Notes: generated by a model from the sequence alone, not told the origin. Counted from the first letter of the stretch, positions 33,648-46,418 are shown. The stretch is DNA of 64,000 bases from Smallanthus sonchifolius (GCA_023525975.1 CM042025.1:3115001-3179000); one strand, 5' to 3'. A program made the numbers and translations.

Positions 33648-34985
33648 TAGAGGTGCACAAACCGGGTTTTTTGAACCGAACCGGTTCCAAACCGGCCCGG
33701 ACCGGTTTGCGTTGACCAAACCTTAAACCGGTTTTGACTAAACCGGTTCGGGTTAAACCGGTTTATTTAATATAAAATCTCGAACCTGTTGAACCGGTTC
33801 AGTTCGGTTCTGGACCGGTTCGGGTTGGTGAACCGGTTTAAACCGGATTTATTAAAAAAAAAAAATTTAAAAATATATATTTAACAAATAAAAACATAAA
33901 GTTCAACGTTTATTCATATTGTGAAATAAATTTTGACCCGTGTGCGGATATTCAAACATCTCAAACGCGATTGTACGTTTCATCATTTGCCACGTATTGG
34001 GATCAACCCAATGAGCGGTAACGCAAATGTATGAGTCGGGAATACCATGTGGAGCCGACCAAACGTCGGTGGTTAAGTTCACACCGGTTTACAATTTTTC
34101 AAAACTTAAAATTAATTCTTTTTTTGTTTTTTTCCACATTTTTAGACAATCACGTCTAAGAGTACTACGACTTACTTGATGATAACGTGGTTGGAGGGCT
34201 TCTTGATTCATCCTCGTCACGAGCGGGTTGTCGAAGTGGTTGAACTCCAAACCTCTTTGAATAACTAATTTCGCCATTCTATCTCGAACAATATTTGGAT
34301 CGAAGTTTCAAATTCCACCCTCGCTTGTCATAGATGTTTGACCCTCACCCGGAATTTTCTTCAAACTCGGCACGATTTTTCCAGATGAGTTTTTAGAGTA
34401 GAATTTGATTCCTTTTTAAAAAAACCATCACAATTTTTGCAACGAGCACGTTCCAACTCGTTAGATAACTCACATAGATCGTAGTTTGACCAAATTGCGG
34501 GGTTCCTCGTTGTTGATATGATTTTCACAACGCTAACTTCGTTAGAGGAAACACCAAATCTTGAATCTGCTATAGCGTTTTTTTTAGAGTTTTTTTGAGC
34601 GTTTTTTTATAAACGAGAGTGTAGAGAGCGGGTTTGAGAAGTGTGATTTAACCAAAACACCCACTTCCTATTTATAATGTGTTTGGGTGTTAAAATAGAT
34701 GAAAAAAACGGTCAAAAAAGGGTCTAACGGTCAAAAACGGCTATATAGCCTTTATCCCAACGGTTAGTTTTCGAAAATTACCGTTAAACCGGTTTGGCAA
34801 ACCGGTTCGTCAAACCGGTTCTCAAAAAACCGGTCCTAAACCGCTCATTCGCAGAAAACAGTAAACCGGTACCGGCGGTTCACACCAGTTTGAAACCGGT
34901 TTCCCCTAAACCGGTTTAGTCTCGGTTCGGGTTTCGATTTAAAACCGGTTTGGAAATCCAAACCGGTTTTTTTTGCCCACCTCTA
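33648..34985 (-). mobile_element. Deletion derivative of the 23-kb hAT family
   Basis: Ends TAGAGGTGCACAAACCGG and, from the right, TAGAGGTGGGCAAAAAAAACC. Perfect 8-bp duplication GTTTAAAG (33640-33647 and 34986-34993). AACCGGTT arrays at both ends. The right half keeps the transposase 5' region with its TATA box (TATAAATAGG, near 34667-34677, minus strand). The 3' half is gone. Confidence 0.95.
33920..34573 (-). pseudogene. hAT transposase, N-terminal half only, several disruptions
   Basis: Homologous to residues 1 to about 235 of the transposase at 23477-25549. The start position reads ATA (34573-34571) in place of ATG. The BED region reads TTRNPAIWSNYDLCELSN and ARCKNCDGFF with the LKTHLEKSC metal ligands kept. 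A TGA follows soon after. Later pieces include MAKLVIQRGLEFNHFDNP, ALQPRYHQVSRSTLRRDC, DVWSAPHGIPDSYICVTAHW and EYPHTGQNLF, where homology stops. It cannot make an active transposase but keeps the ends needed to be moved in trans. Confidence 0.92.
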
Positions 34986-34993
34986 GTTTAAAG

Positions 34994-35760
34994 GAGTATA
35001 ATTAAATCTTGAAATAAATTGTTCTAGTTTATAACATAAAAAATTACTGGTTTTTGATACGGTCCAGCAGGCCCAATATTTAGTGGCACGTGCCACGTGA
35101 CCAAAAACCTACCCAGTACCTAGTACCTACCCACCTACCCACAATGAGTTAGGTGAGTTATGGACAATGGACGTAATCATTCTAACGGCGTTAATTTATT
35201 CACGCTTCTAAAGAATTTGTTTTCACGTTAAAAAGTAATTTAATTACAAGTATAACCAATTCAATTTCACCTATGTGATATTCCCATTCGTCGATATAAC
35301 TTATAGTTAAATACGGTTTTAGTCTATGTGGTTTGATTAAAATAATAATTTTAGTCTAAAAGTTTAAATTTAATTTTTTTAGTCTAATAGTTTTATTTTT
35401 GTCTCAATTAAAGTCCAGCCCACTAACTTCGTTAAATAATTTTGTTAAATATAATACAAAAAGACAAAAATATCATTTTTAAGTTAAATAAAACTCTCAC
35501 CCTCTTTATCATCTTCCCCAAACCAATCTACTCAAACAAACCCTAGACGCTCCATCCACCCAAGCCGCGATCAAACTTAACGGTAAAATTTAACGGTCGT
35601 TAGGCCAAAGAACGTAACGTGCAAGGTTTTTTAAACACAAATGACGTTTTCTGTATTTTCCTTAGTTAAAGGACGTATTCTGAAATTTAGGTAATAGTTA
35701 AATGAAGTAATTTGTAATTGCTGTAATAAAATAATAAGATTTAGTTTTTATAAAAAAAAC
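34994..35760. other. Intergenic, probable NHX distal promoter
   Basis: Near 35090-35100 is GCACGTGCCACGTG, two adjacent CACGTG motifs (G-box type; bound by bZIP/bHLH factors in plants). No coding frame supported. Confidence 0.5.
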
Positions 35761-36895
35761 TACCTACCCGTTAATCTCGCCGTAGATCTTGAAGAATCCA
35801 ACGGCTTATACACTGATTCACCGTCACGTTTATCATCACGACAACACCTTATCGTATATTTACTTTCGCGGGTTTTCCATGCTTCCTTGCTTCTTAAGAA
35901 ATAAGAAACCCTAATTCTCATCCTGCTAATTTTGTTCCAGTTCCAGAATCTGCTACGATCGGTAACCGAATTTGAGGTATGGAGTTCATGTTCATCTCCT
36001 TCGATCATTTGAAACGCGTTGAGGATAATCGAACTCTGTTTTCGTTATGTTTTTGCTTTCTGAAACGATTAAAATCACTCAAGTTGTAATTATTAGAGTT
36101 GCGATGGTTTAGAGTTTGTGTTTGTCTAATTGTTATGGTTTAGAGTTAGATTATTATAATTTCATCATCGTGATTTCTGGTCCTGTGATTTTTGACGATT
36201 TTAGGGTTTTGAGAATCGCCGATTGACTATTTTAGGGTTTTGAGGACTGACATGATTTTGTTTAGAGAAACTGAATATAGAAAAAAGAAGTTATGGCTTT
36301 GGTTACTATTTTGAACAAAAAAGACATGTCTGACATAAGTTGTAGAATATAATTCGGGAAAATTACCAAAATAGTCATGTTGATCGGATTTTTTTCGAAA
36401 ATAGACATGGAATTTTAGCTTACGCTTTCATAGTCACCCTCTCTTTAACCCAACCAGAGTACGCCACGTCAGCGAAGTCGGCTAAGGCGGTTATGCCTTA
36501 GCCTACGCTTTTGGGTGTTGAAACACATGAACCCACCTTCTGGTCACAATATTGCTAAAAAAATGCGCTTGGCTAAGCCTACGAGGTGGACTGGTAGGTA
36601 AATTTAGCCTACGAGTGACACGTGTCACTCTCTGAGTGATGGGTCTCACTATACTTTTCATGTGTTTCAGTGCTCAAAAGTGTAGGCTAAGCCTTAGCCG
36701 CCTTAGCCAACTTGGCTGACGTGGCGCACTCTGACTGGGCTAAGGAGGGGATGGCTATGAACTTGTAGGCTAAAATTCCATGTCTATTTTAGAAAAAAAT
36801 CTGGCCAACATGACTATTTTGGTAATTTTCCCATAAAATTTTTTGTTTCCACACATTTGACATTTTTTTTCCTAACTGTTTTGGAAGGGTGCAGT
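35761..36895 (+). promoter_or_regulatory. 5' leader of the NHX gene with a leader intron
   Basis: A likely leader exon ends TTTGAG at 35976, with donor GTATGG. The acceptor is GGGTGCAG at 36894, one base before the start codon. The 918-bp intron (35977-36894) contains the foldback element at 36356-36832. A leader intron is inferred from splice signals, since the exon next to the ATG would otherwise lack a 5' end. Confidence 0.55.
36356..36832. mobile_element. Long-TIR foldback (MULE-like) element
   Basis: Left arm starts GGGAAAATTACCAAAATAGT; the right arm is its inverted copy over about 160 bases, including GCCACGTCAGC and GGCTAAGGCGG. Flanks ATATAATTC (36347-36355) and ATAAAATTT (36833-36841) agree at 7 of 9, fitting the 9-bp duplication of Mutator-like elements. 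Non-coding. Confidence 0.82.
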
Positions 36896-39800
36896 ATGGA
36901 TTCCTATGCACGTTCACTATTAACAACCGCAGTTCCATCAACCGCAGACCTAGAGGCTGAGTTTGTAGACCAAATAGCATTATTTGCAGCTCTTCTATGT
37001 GGTTGCATTGTTCTTGGTCATCTGCTTGAAAATAGTCGGTGGTTGAATCAATCAATCACCGCGCTTCTAATCGTGAGTTACTAATTCGGCATATAAACAA
37101 GTTGCATTTGTTTTATTTCATAATTGGTAACAGAACGGGTTTTGCAAAATTATGTTGTGATGACAGGGTTTAGGCACTGGATGCGTTATTTTATTAACTT
37201 CTGGTGGTAGAAGCTCCCGCATATTGGAATTCAAGCAAGAGTTTTTCTTTATTTATCTCCTTCCACCAATAATCTTCAATGCTGGGTATGTATGATTTGA
37301 AATGACATATGTCTTAGTGTGTTGGTACATTTTTGTGATCACCATTAAATTATTTCAACAGGTTTCAGGTGAAAAAGAAGCAATTTTTCCGTAATTTCAT
37401 GACCATTACTTCATTTGGAGTTTTTGGTACATTGATCTCGTTTGCCGTCATATCGTATGGTATGTTATATGCTTATAAGTAAACATCAATGTTTGCATGT
37501 ACATAGCTGCATCCAGAGATTTATTGAAGTCATGTTTGTGTTTGTATTATATGTGCATATGCATATGCTTCTTTATATACTCATCCTAGTAGGCTTTTGG
37601 GAAATTAGCTTCTGTATCTTTACTTTGTGGTATTTATATTTTTAGGAAGTGTTTATTTGATTTAGCTTTGTTAGAGTTTAACTTAAAATTTTTGATTCAG
37701 GTGCAATACGCCTGTTTCCTAAATTGGACATTGGTTACCTCGAGATCAAGGACTATCTTGGTATTTATTCTTTTGCCTCATATTTTCAAATTTAGAGTGT
37801 ATAATTGTTTTAGTTTTCCAAATTGCTATACATATGAATAAATTCACCATAATATACAAGTTGATGTACATTTTGAATCTTTCACCCTTATTCTATCGTA
37901 AGAGTTACATTTGGAATTTTATCTCAAACTTAATATATGCCAGATACAAAAAGTTGTCCTTTTGGTTATTTATTCCCCAAACTCGAGATGAATTTTTCGT
38001 TTAAGACTTTGGAATAATGACGGGTGAAAAGTTATTTTCATTAGAGTTTGTAGGTATTCGAATTTTTTGTTTAAGACTTTGAACTAATTGACAAGGGCTA
38101 AACGTTGTTATTGTCATCAGAGTTTGTAGGTGTTCATTTTCCTATAATTTAACTGAACTTGTATCAACAACATATTTTGCTAACCTTTTCATTTGAAATT
38201 ATTATTTTCCCTTTGCTGTGAGAAGCACTTGGAGCCATATTTTCTGCAACAGATTCTGTTTGCACCTTACAGGTACATGTACTTTTGATTTCTGATCCTT
38301 AAAAGGAACCACATACTTGGAAATAGAGGTGTCAGTTCTGACCCATTTATTTATGAATGGGGTCGTTCGGGCTGTCTTTCTTTAACGGTCAAATGGGTAT
38401 AATAAAAAAATAGGAAGTTGTCAAGAAAGGTGACTAAAGATCCTAAATTTGACAGTGTAGGAAACAATAAATTTTTGTTTTAATCAATAGGAGTGAAAGT
38501 TCAGTTTTCGAGAAATTTACGAGGGAAATTTGATTCTTGACAAATTTAAGTGTGAAGAAATGTAATTGGTTTGGGTTCCCTATATTTGTGAAAATTTAAT
38601 GTTAACTCCTAAATTTTCTAAAAATTGAACTTTCACTCTTAAATTGTCAAAATTCTAGCTTTCCCTTCTATCATTGGGATAGAAAATTTCTTGTTCCCCA
38701 CATTGTCAAATTTGGGATCTTTGATTACCTTTCATAGCAATTTCCTGTAAATACAGCTAAACAGAGAACTGGGTCTGACGGAGACCTGACCAAAATGTAT
38801 TTTCAATGCATTAGACCTTCTACACTATTTTGTTTATAAATTAAATTATTATTTAAAATAATATAGTTTTATTTTCATCAAAAACTGAACCGTAGGTGTT
38901 TTGGATTTTCTAAAATTGACAACCCATTTTGTCACGTACGAAACCTACTTGTTTTGTCCTGAATCTGTCTTGATCCATTACCCAAGTCGCCTATTTTGCC
39001 ACCTCTACTAAATGGTAATAATGTCTTAACCTAAATTTTATCTTGTGATTAGGTGCTGAATCAAGAAGAAACACCATTATTATACAGTCTAGTGTTTGGG
39101 GAGGGTGTAGTGAATGATGCAACATCGGTGGTACTTTTTAACGCAATAACAAATTTTGACTTATCTGACATGAACTTCTATACTGCTTTTGATTTTGCTG
39201 CCAATTTCTTCAAATTGTTTGGGTTAAGCACCTTGTTGGGAGTTTTTGTAAGTTTTTCTATCTTTGTTTATCTATACACTTAGCTAGCAATTGTTGCTTA
39301 AATTAGTAGAGTACATATTGTTCGTTTACAATATTTCATTTTTTAAAATCAAGGTCTTGAAGTTACCGTAGCCATTTATGTGATGGTTTCTCATTTCACT
39401 TGTAGGTTGGGCTGCTTTGTGCGTTCATCATCAGAACATTATATTTTGGAAGGTACACAGTATTTTGTTCCATTAAATGTGTGTGACTATATCATATTTT
39501 GTGTGAGACTTCTAGATTTTAGTTATTTTTCATTTGTTGGCAAATGACATTTTCGGATGCCTTAAAAGGTATGATAGATTAGTTTGTATTATTTACAATT
39601 TCTAGAAAACCTTACATTTTTTAGTCGTCACATGGAATCAATTTAGGCAATTTTCATGTGTATTTCATATATATTTCTCTTCAAAATGTCTTTTTCATGT
39701 TCTTTACCAGCCATTGAGATTTTAAATATGGATAAAGTAATTACATGGTTTTGTGTTATGAGTGTATGATGTTATATAGAGTAAACCATCTATGTGAGCC

Positions 39801-42800
39801 TTGCGGGGTCACACATATTGACAATGAATTCATACTTGAACTAATGGAGATACAATGTATATACTTTAAGACAAGATTGTGAATCTACTATTAAGTTTGT
39901 GTCAGTTTTCAGTTAATATCTATTGATATATATTTATGTACTCATACATCTCTTGTTTTTGACTTGCTTTAAGTAGTCTTATGAATATTTTGTTAATTTT
40001 CAGGCATTCAACTGATCGTGAAGTAGCTCTCATGATACTCATGGCTTACCTTTCTTACATTACAGCTGAAGTAAGTGCTCTACAACATATTTTAACGCTC
40101 ATATGGCTCGCAGTTTGGCTCATTTGTCTTTAAGGGTTCGGCTCAAACTGTGTACCATTTAGTGTTGGTCAGAAGTCAAAACAGGTTGGGTAAAGTCGAA
40201 AAAGCCCCACAGACTTTTTCTAATTCTCACATAAGTCCGTGGACATTTTTTTTGCATGTGTAAGTCCCTAAGCTTATCATAAGCTCAACAAACAGGTCTG
40301 TTACGTAAAGTTTAGGCACTTAAATCATTCTAAAAAGGACCTACTCGTTGAATTCTTCTATAAGTCTAGGGACTTAATCATACAAAAAAGGACATATTGT
40401 TAAAAATAAAGTATGAAGAGTTTTTCATTAGTTTCTACAAGTGAAAGGGATTTAATTATATAAAAATAAAGCCCAGGGGAAGGGACTTTAGTGCAAATTC
40501 AGCAAAAGTCCATGGTTTTTTTTTTGACATTTGCCCTAAAGTACAACCCAAATTGACCCATTTTAAAGTATATGGATCAAAATTCCTGCCTCCTGTCTCT
40601 ACTATAAATCCTTATTAGAATTATTATAACTTTTTTGTATCACAAAACTAACTTTATTTCCCTCCAGGTGTTTGGATTAAGTGGAATCCTTACTGTATTC
40701 TTTTGTGGGATTGTAATGTCACATTACGCATGGCATAATGTCACTCATAAATCACAAGTGACTACAAAGTGTGTAATCATCTCCAAACTCCCTTTCAAAT
40801 ACAAATTTTCTCCATAAAATTATGTAATTCTGGTTAGTATTAGTATATGAAAATATTTACAAAAAATTGTGTGGATTGCAGGCATTCTTTTGCAACAATG
40901 TCATATATTGCAGAAGTGTTTATATTCCTGTATGTTGGTATGGACTCATTGGATGTTGGAAAATGGAGGTTTGTTGAAGACAGGTAACCATTGTAAAAAA
41001 CTTTATTGTCTGAACCTTTCTTTTCCCATGTTACTAGAGGTGAAAACATGGGTAGAAAATAAAGGGGGGGGGGGGGTAAAAAGGGTTGTGTTGGGAACTT
41101 GGTTTGACCAAAAACACTTCTTTCCAAAACTTTTCTAAATTTCTATTGCGTCGACTATGATTACAAGTTTTCTACTATTTTAGCAATTATCTGGTTTTTA
41201 AGTAAATCAATTTAGGAGGTTTTATGTGTTGAAAATACACTTCGGGTGACTTGAACTCGTAACCCATTTGACCCTGTCCTTGGTGATTTTTGTTGGTTTG
41301 TTTAGTTTCTATAAACACAAACTGTATTATTTCAATAATCATCTAAATTTTTTTAATAAAGTGATTTAGGATGTCTCATGCACTAAAAATACACTTTAGC
41401 TGATTTTTGACCCTTTTGAACCGTTAGGACAATTCATAACTCGTTTGACCACATTAATTTGTAACCACGACACGATTTTGCAGCCCTGGGAAATCCATCT
41501 GGGCAAGTGTTATACTGCTTGTGCTGATTATGATTGGAAGAGCAGCTTTCATATTACCTATTTCATTTTTATCCAACTTAATCCGGAGGGATGATGATGA
41601 AAAAATCAATATCAAACAGCAGGCAAGTAACTCAAAAGTATATTTTAAATTTCTTAATCATTAGATTACTCATATTCATTAAAGTTTATCACAATTTTTT
41701 ACAGTTTACAGTTTGGTGGGCTGGTCTAATGCGAGGAGCTGTATCTATTGCACTTGCTTATAAGAAGGTAAACTTGGTAGAATAATGAATCAATGGAAAT
41801 ATGATGGGTTGGGAACCAAACGGGTATGCCCATAATGGGTCTGACCCATTGCCCGTTTGGTTCCCAGCCCTTATTCGACCCATCACTCACGATTTGAGGA
41901 TACTAAGCTTGACTCACATATTTAATCTTACATGTTTCATCCTTCACTACATGTGGAAATTTCGACCCATTTACTTTTTTTTGGGTGATCTTACCGATGA
42001 ATTCATGGGACCCCGCCAATACTCTACTAATATCAGTTAAGCACAGCTTGCGATGAAAGATGGCCTTCAAGAGGTTCAAGCCCGTTTACTTATAAATGGG
42101 TTGACCCGGGTTATGTTTTTTATCTCCAAAGGGTAGAGTAAAAAGAATAGCTTAAAACGAAGTGGGTCCAATGAGTTGAATGGGTCGAAAGTCCCCCAAA
42201 GTGTATGAATCCTTTTAAATAATCTGTTCAAAAAGTTATGATCTTACTGAAATATAATAGCAATAATTATACTCAATTTATACTCAATTTGACAATACTA
42301 ATTTCTACTCCTACCATCACAAAATAATCGCTCACAAAGAATAACACATAACTTAAGATATGTATAGTTGGTGCAAATTCTAAGTAGCGGAATGCTGATT
42401 TTACTTGTATGCCTTTAAGATACCAATTAAGTTTTAATACTTGCAAGATTTGATAATCATGGTGGTTAAGGGTAAAATGGTAAAATTATTAAATTATAAC
42501 TACCTTATTTTTTTTGAAGTGGACTATTATTTTGGGACGGGGAGTAAAAAGTTCTAAATTTTTGTACAAAAAGTATTTGGGGTCCTTAAATTGTATGCCA
42601 TTTAAATTGATTTACTAATATAAGTACCATTTCTTGATTGATTTGCAGTTTACTGGATCTGGGCAAACAATTCAGCCTGCAAATGCACTCTTGATAACCA
42701 GCACCATTACTATTGTTCTTTTCAGTACTATTGTAAGCATCTCATCTCTAAACAATTCACTTTTATTTAATGTTTTTTGCAAATTTAAAGTTGGGGTCAA

Positions 42801-43840
42801 ATTTTTTTGTTTTTTTTTAATCTTTAATGCATTTTTCTAGTCAGTTCAATGTAGCAACAGTTTCTGCCCCGCAACCTAAACAATGCTATAAATTACGAGT
42901 AGAGGTTGCGATTTTGATGCTTTTGCCTACGAACAGGTCGGTTCAAGTTAAGTTTATCTTTTAACACATCGAATGGGTAAATATAAAAAAACTTAACCAA
43001 AAGAGAATTGGGTCAAAACTCGTCTGAGGTGTATTTTTATATTTTAATGCATACAACTGATCAGCTTTATCCAAAAAATCATATTATTGTGATAATATAT
43101 TTTTTAAATCAAATTTAACACAAATTATTAATAAAGGGTTTTAAGACGCTTGGAAAAAAAGTATTTTAGGTCAACATGCTCGTAGGCAAAAGCATCAAAA
43201 TCGTCTTTCTTCCATTGGTTTTCTGCATTTAACCCTCTTGAACGACTTCTGCCCAGCGTAAGCTGCATTTTACTTGGTTAGCAGGTATTGGTAGAGTCCT
43301 ATGTGTTTTCCAGTAACGGGTTCTCTCAATTAAAAAAAAAAGAAACTTTGCGCTTTGACCCAAATTCATTTCGACACATTACACATACCACCCGTGCTTT
43401 TGACATTTAGAAGTCAAACACGAATTCTTTGATGATGCATGTATGGGTTGATGTTTTAGACGTGAATAATTTCTTTTTATTGTTGGGTCTTTTTGAAGGA
43501 TAATTACTCACACAGCCTTTATTCCTAACTGTAGGTATTTGGATTGCTGACTAAACCAATAATAAAGAGGCTGTTAACGCGACCAAGCCAAACAGAACCA
43601 TCTAGCCCCACATCATCAATGACTCCACTTCTAGGAAACGGACATGATGATGATCCTGAATCGGGAAACCATGGAACCCTAACAACCAAACCGAGTCTAA
43701 AGATGCTATTCAACAGTCCTACAACCACGGTTCATTACTATTGGAGAAAATTCGACGATGGGGTTATGCGTCCGGTTTTTGGTGGTAGGGGGTTCGTGTC
43801 AAATGCCACCGGGACCCGCGACATGGATGTGATCCATTGA
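36896..43840 (+). CDS. NHX1: Vacuolar-type Na+(K+)/H+ antiporter, NHX family
   Basis: Exchanges Na+ or K+ for protons across the vacuolar membrane in salt tolerance and pH control. Fourteen coding exons: 36896-37072, 37167-37285, 37362-37459, 37701-37760, 38226-38272, 39053-39247, 39406-39452, 40004-40070, 40668-40768, 40882-40983, 41484-41622, 41705-41767, 42649-42732, 43535-43840. They sum to 1605 bases (534 residues), in phase throughout. All introns are GT-AG except the eleventh (GC-AG). The amiloride-site motif FFIYLLPPII is at residues 86-95; the conserved Asn-Asp pair of FGEGVVNDATSVV is at 188-189. Also seen are GRHSTDREVALM, LSGILTVFFCGIVMSHY and VHYYWRKFDDGVMRPVFGGR near the C terminus. 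The protein fits class I (NHX1-4) better than the endosomal NHX5/6; the member number in the symbol is a guess. Introns 5, 12 and 13 hold repeats. Confidence 0.96.
38324..39007. mobile_element. hAT-like element in NHX intron 5
   Basis: Starts TAGAGGTGTCAGTTCTGACC and ends TTTTGCCACCTCTA, matching the TAGAGGTG ends of the hAT family. No clear 8-bp duplication. Inside, two arms (about 38420-38520 and 38600-38750) are inverted copies with GATCCTAAATTTGACA and TGTCAAATTTGGGATC, a nested foldback MITE. Confidence 0.55.
41623..41704 (+). other. GC-AG intron of the NHX gene
   Basis: The exon ends CAG and the intron begins GCAAGT (41623). Acceptor TTTTACAG ends at 41704. Using this GC donor keeps the frame (KINIKQQ to FTVWWAGLMRG); no GT nearby would. 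GC donors with CAG|GCAAGT context are a known minor class. Confidence 0.85.
41802..41887. repeat. Hairpin repeat in NHX intron 12
   Basis: GGGAACCAAACGGG (41811-41824) and CCCGTTTGGTTCCC (41852-41865) are perfect complements around a 27-base loop; flanking TGATGGGT/ACCCATCA extend the symmetry. Confidence 0.85.
42909..43203. mobile_element. TIR element in NHX intron 13
   Basis: Bases 42909-42932 and 43180-43203 are perfect 24-base inverted copies (GATTTTGATGCTTTTGCCTA core). The interior is AT-rich with GGGTCAAAAC words. No target duplication found, so the family is unknown. Confidence 0.75.
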
Positions 43841-45169
43841 CTTTTAGATTAGGACTCTGGTTTTGACTTTTGTACATAGTAGGAATCGTTGACTTTAGTT
43901 TACTTTTAAAACATTCGAAACAATGAATGAAATATCATGCATGCATCCTTACATACACTAAATTTACAAAGTTTGACTAATCATTGTAATGGTTTTGACG
44001 CACAATTATAAAACATGTAAATTAAACACTGAATGTATCAAACATTTAAACTCGCAAAGTTTGAAAAATCGTTTGATACGCTATTATAATAGGTCTGAAA
44101 CGACGTTACAAACTTGTTCATCACAAACCGTTTAGGTTTTACCGTCACCGTTAATCCATGTAACAAGAGAAGGGGCGCAACCCCCTTTGACACAAGCTTT
44201 GTTTATATTTGATACACCGTTATAAATTTGAAGTGCTAATGTGATTAACAGTGTATCAAACCTCATTAAAACTTTATTTTTAAAATAACTAAGTAAAAAA
44301 CTAAACAAATTAAAGATTTCAGAGTTTTTGATTTTCTAATGTATTTTATAAAAAAGTCTTTCTTTTAAAACTTTAGTGCACTGTGCGTAATCAACAAATT
44401 TCCCAACTAAACCCTTAGTTTTACAAAATTTGCAACTTAGTCCCTTATTTTTACAAAAATTTCAACACAACCCCTCAATTTTCTAAGGTTTCAGATTTAC
44501 ACCCTTGACAAAGTTCTCAACTCTACCCCTCAAGTTTCTAAAATTTTAAATTTACTCCTGTAATATATTTTTAATATACGCTTTTAACTCATTATTGTTT
44601 ACTGATTTGATTTTTCTACAATATCTATCGTTGGTTAATCTTTTCTTAAAAAAACGAATTTGCGTCAGTGTTTAAATTTTTTTTTCTTGCAATTTATTTA
44701 TTTTTCGATCTCTATGACCGAGTCGTGGCAACTTGATACATTTATTTTATGTACTTAATCACGTTATTGTTGCCACTGCAATGCGCATAACGAGGTTCGC
44801 AAACCGGCCGCATCGCGTGGGCTTTAAATATGTACTTAAACACGTTAGTATCATCGTACGATCTCGTTGCAATGAGTGGGTCATATTTTCTAGTAATAAT
44901 TTATTTCCTTTTTCGGTATTAGACGCTCCAAACAACCGTTTAAGCTTTATGCCTTTATGACAGCTCTACCCTCTCCTGGGCCCATTCAATCTTCCTGCCA
45001 TAAAATATGACACGAAGGGCGAAACCGTAAATTTAACCCATTTCAAACTGCTAGTTTGGCTTGCCCAACGCCGGTTCCAACCGCCCGTTTGTGGGCCCAT
45101 TAGAGTCCGTGTCACAATCTAATTGGTCAAATATTTCATATGGACGAAAAACCCCTTCCCCGCGTCGCA
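43841..45169. other. NHX 3' flank and NET3-like promoter region
   Basis: AATGAAATATC near 43926 may serve as a poly(A) signal region for NHX. At 44395-44560 a phrase of the type AACTTAGTCCCTTATTTTTAC repeats with variation, as in plant LTR leaders. A weak Helitron-like CTAG-T end is at 44890-44894. No other gene. Confidence 0.45.
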
Positions 45170-45177
45170 TATAAATA
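45170..45177 (+). promoter_or_regulatory. TATA box of the NET3-like gene
   Basis: TATAAATA lies in a GC-richer context, about 110 bases upstream of a likely leader-exon donor (TTTCTG, then GTAAAT, at 45287/45288). Confidence 0.6.
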
Positions 45178-45287
45178 CTCCCCACTGTCAACATTCAACA
45201 ACCATCTTCTTCATCCATTGGGTGTGATAGTAAAGACGAATCGTTCATTCTTTCCGCCATTAAAGCTCTGCCTGTGTTCTCTTTCTG

Positions 45288-46402
45288 GTAAATTCATCTT
45301 CAAACTTCTTCCATTAATCTCATTCTTTTGATTATGATCTATTGCAAAGTAGTCAGGGCTTTAATTGCATTTGTTTATGATTTCGTAACTGGAATTGAAT
45401 TCATTCGCTGATTTAAAGTAGTAATAGCTTTTATTCCAATTGCATTTAATCTCGTTTATCTGAAATTATAAGAAATAGTGAAATTCTAGGGTTTGGATTC
45501 GATAACATATATATTATTCAGTAATCCGTAGTTTTTGTTAGTGATTCTGGCATTATAGTTGAAGTTGTGGATTTGATTGTAGTTATTTTTTATGAATTAG
45601 GATTAATATCTTGTTCAGAATTTGTGATTTATATCTAATTTCAATAGATGTTTCCGGCCACCTGAGTATTTTGATTGTAGAATCATTTATGATTTCTCTG
45701 TAATAATCAATGTAAGTTGTAGTGTTAATTGATTGACTCCATGATTTAATTGTTTGCAAATCCAGCAATTAAATTTTTTTATGAATATGTTTCTATAATT
45801 AGTGTTTATTAAAGGCACTTCATCCTGTTTATTAGACCTGGCAATCTTGACCCGGAGTAGGGAAAATGGGTTGGTTTGGGTAAATGTTTTTTGTATTTTG
45901 GGTTGAATTGGGTAACACCATAACATAGAACGGATTGAAATGGGTAACACCTTAACACATTTTGGGTCAAGATGGGTCGGCTAAAAACTATGTAAATTTA
46001 GAATGGGTTCAAACGAGTAACAATGAGTCAATGACATGTTTGGTGAGAAAATCACTTAAGATTACCACCGACACCACACCCACCGCCTCTTGCACCACCA
46101 CGACGCCACCTTCAGTCCTTTACTAATAGCCGTCGCCACAACGCCAACAGCCGCGGAAAAAAAATAGCAGATTTTGGTACTTTTCTTTTCTAAGACAACT
46201 CATTTCAACCCGAGCCACTTTTTGGTTGATCCAATGCAAATTAATAAAACGACCCGTTTTGACCCGAACTATTTTGGTCATAACCCGTCCTGACCCGAAC
46301 CCATCCTGACCCAAACCCGTTCTGGCCCGTTACCAAACCCAACCCGCCCATTTTTCCAGGCTTATGGTTTATTTAAGTTTTCTGATTTTGTTGGGATTCT
46401 AG
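45288..46402 (+). other. Leader intron of the NET3-like gene with a repeat inside
   Basis: Donor GTAAATTC at 45288; acceptor GGGATTCTAG ends at 46402, 16 bases before the ATG. At about 45836-46363 it carries a repeat whose ends read GACCTGGCAATCTTGACCC and, inverted, AGCCTGGAAAAATGGGCGG. Interior is GGGTTGGTTTGGG and ACCCGACCCG type words. Target duplication unclear. Confidence 0.55.
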
Positions 46403-46418
46403 TGAAGGTGAATAGAAA

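Noticed and set aside
36789..37055. Minus-strand 88-codon frame at the NHX first exon
   Set aside because: It mirrors the NHX exon and the foldback arm.
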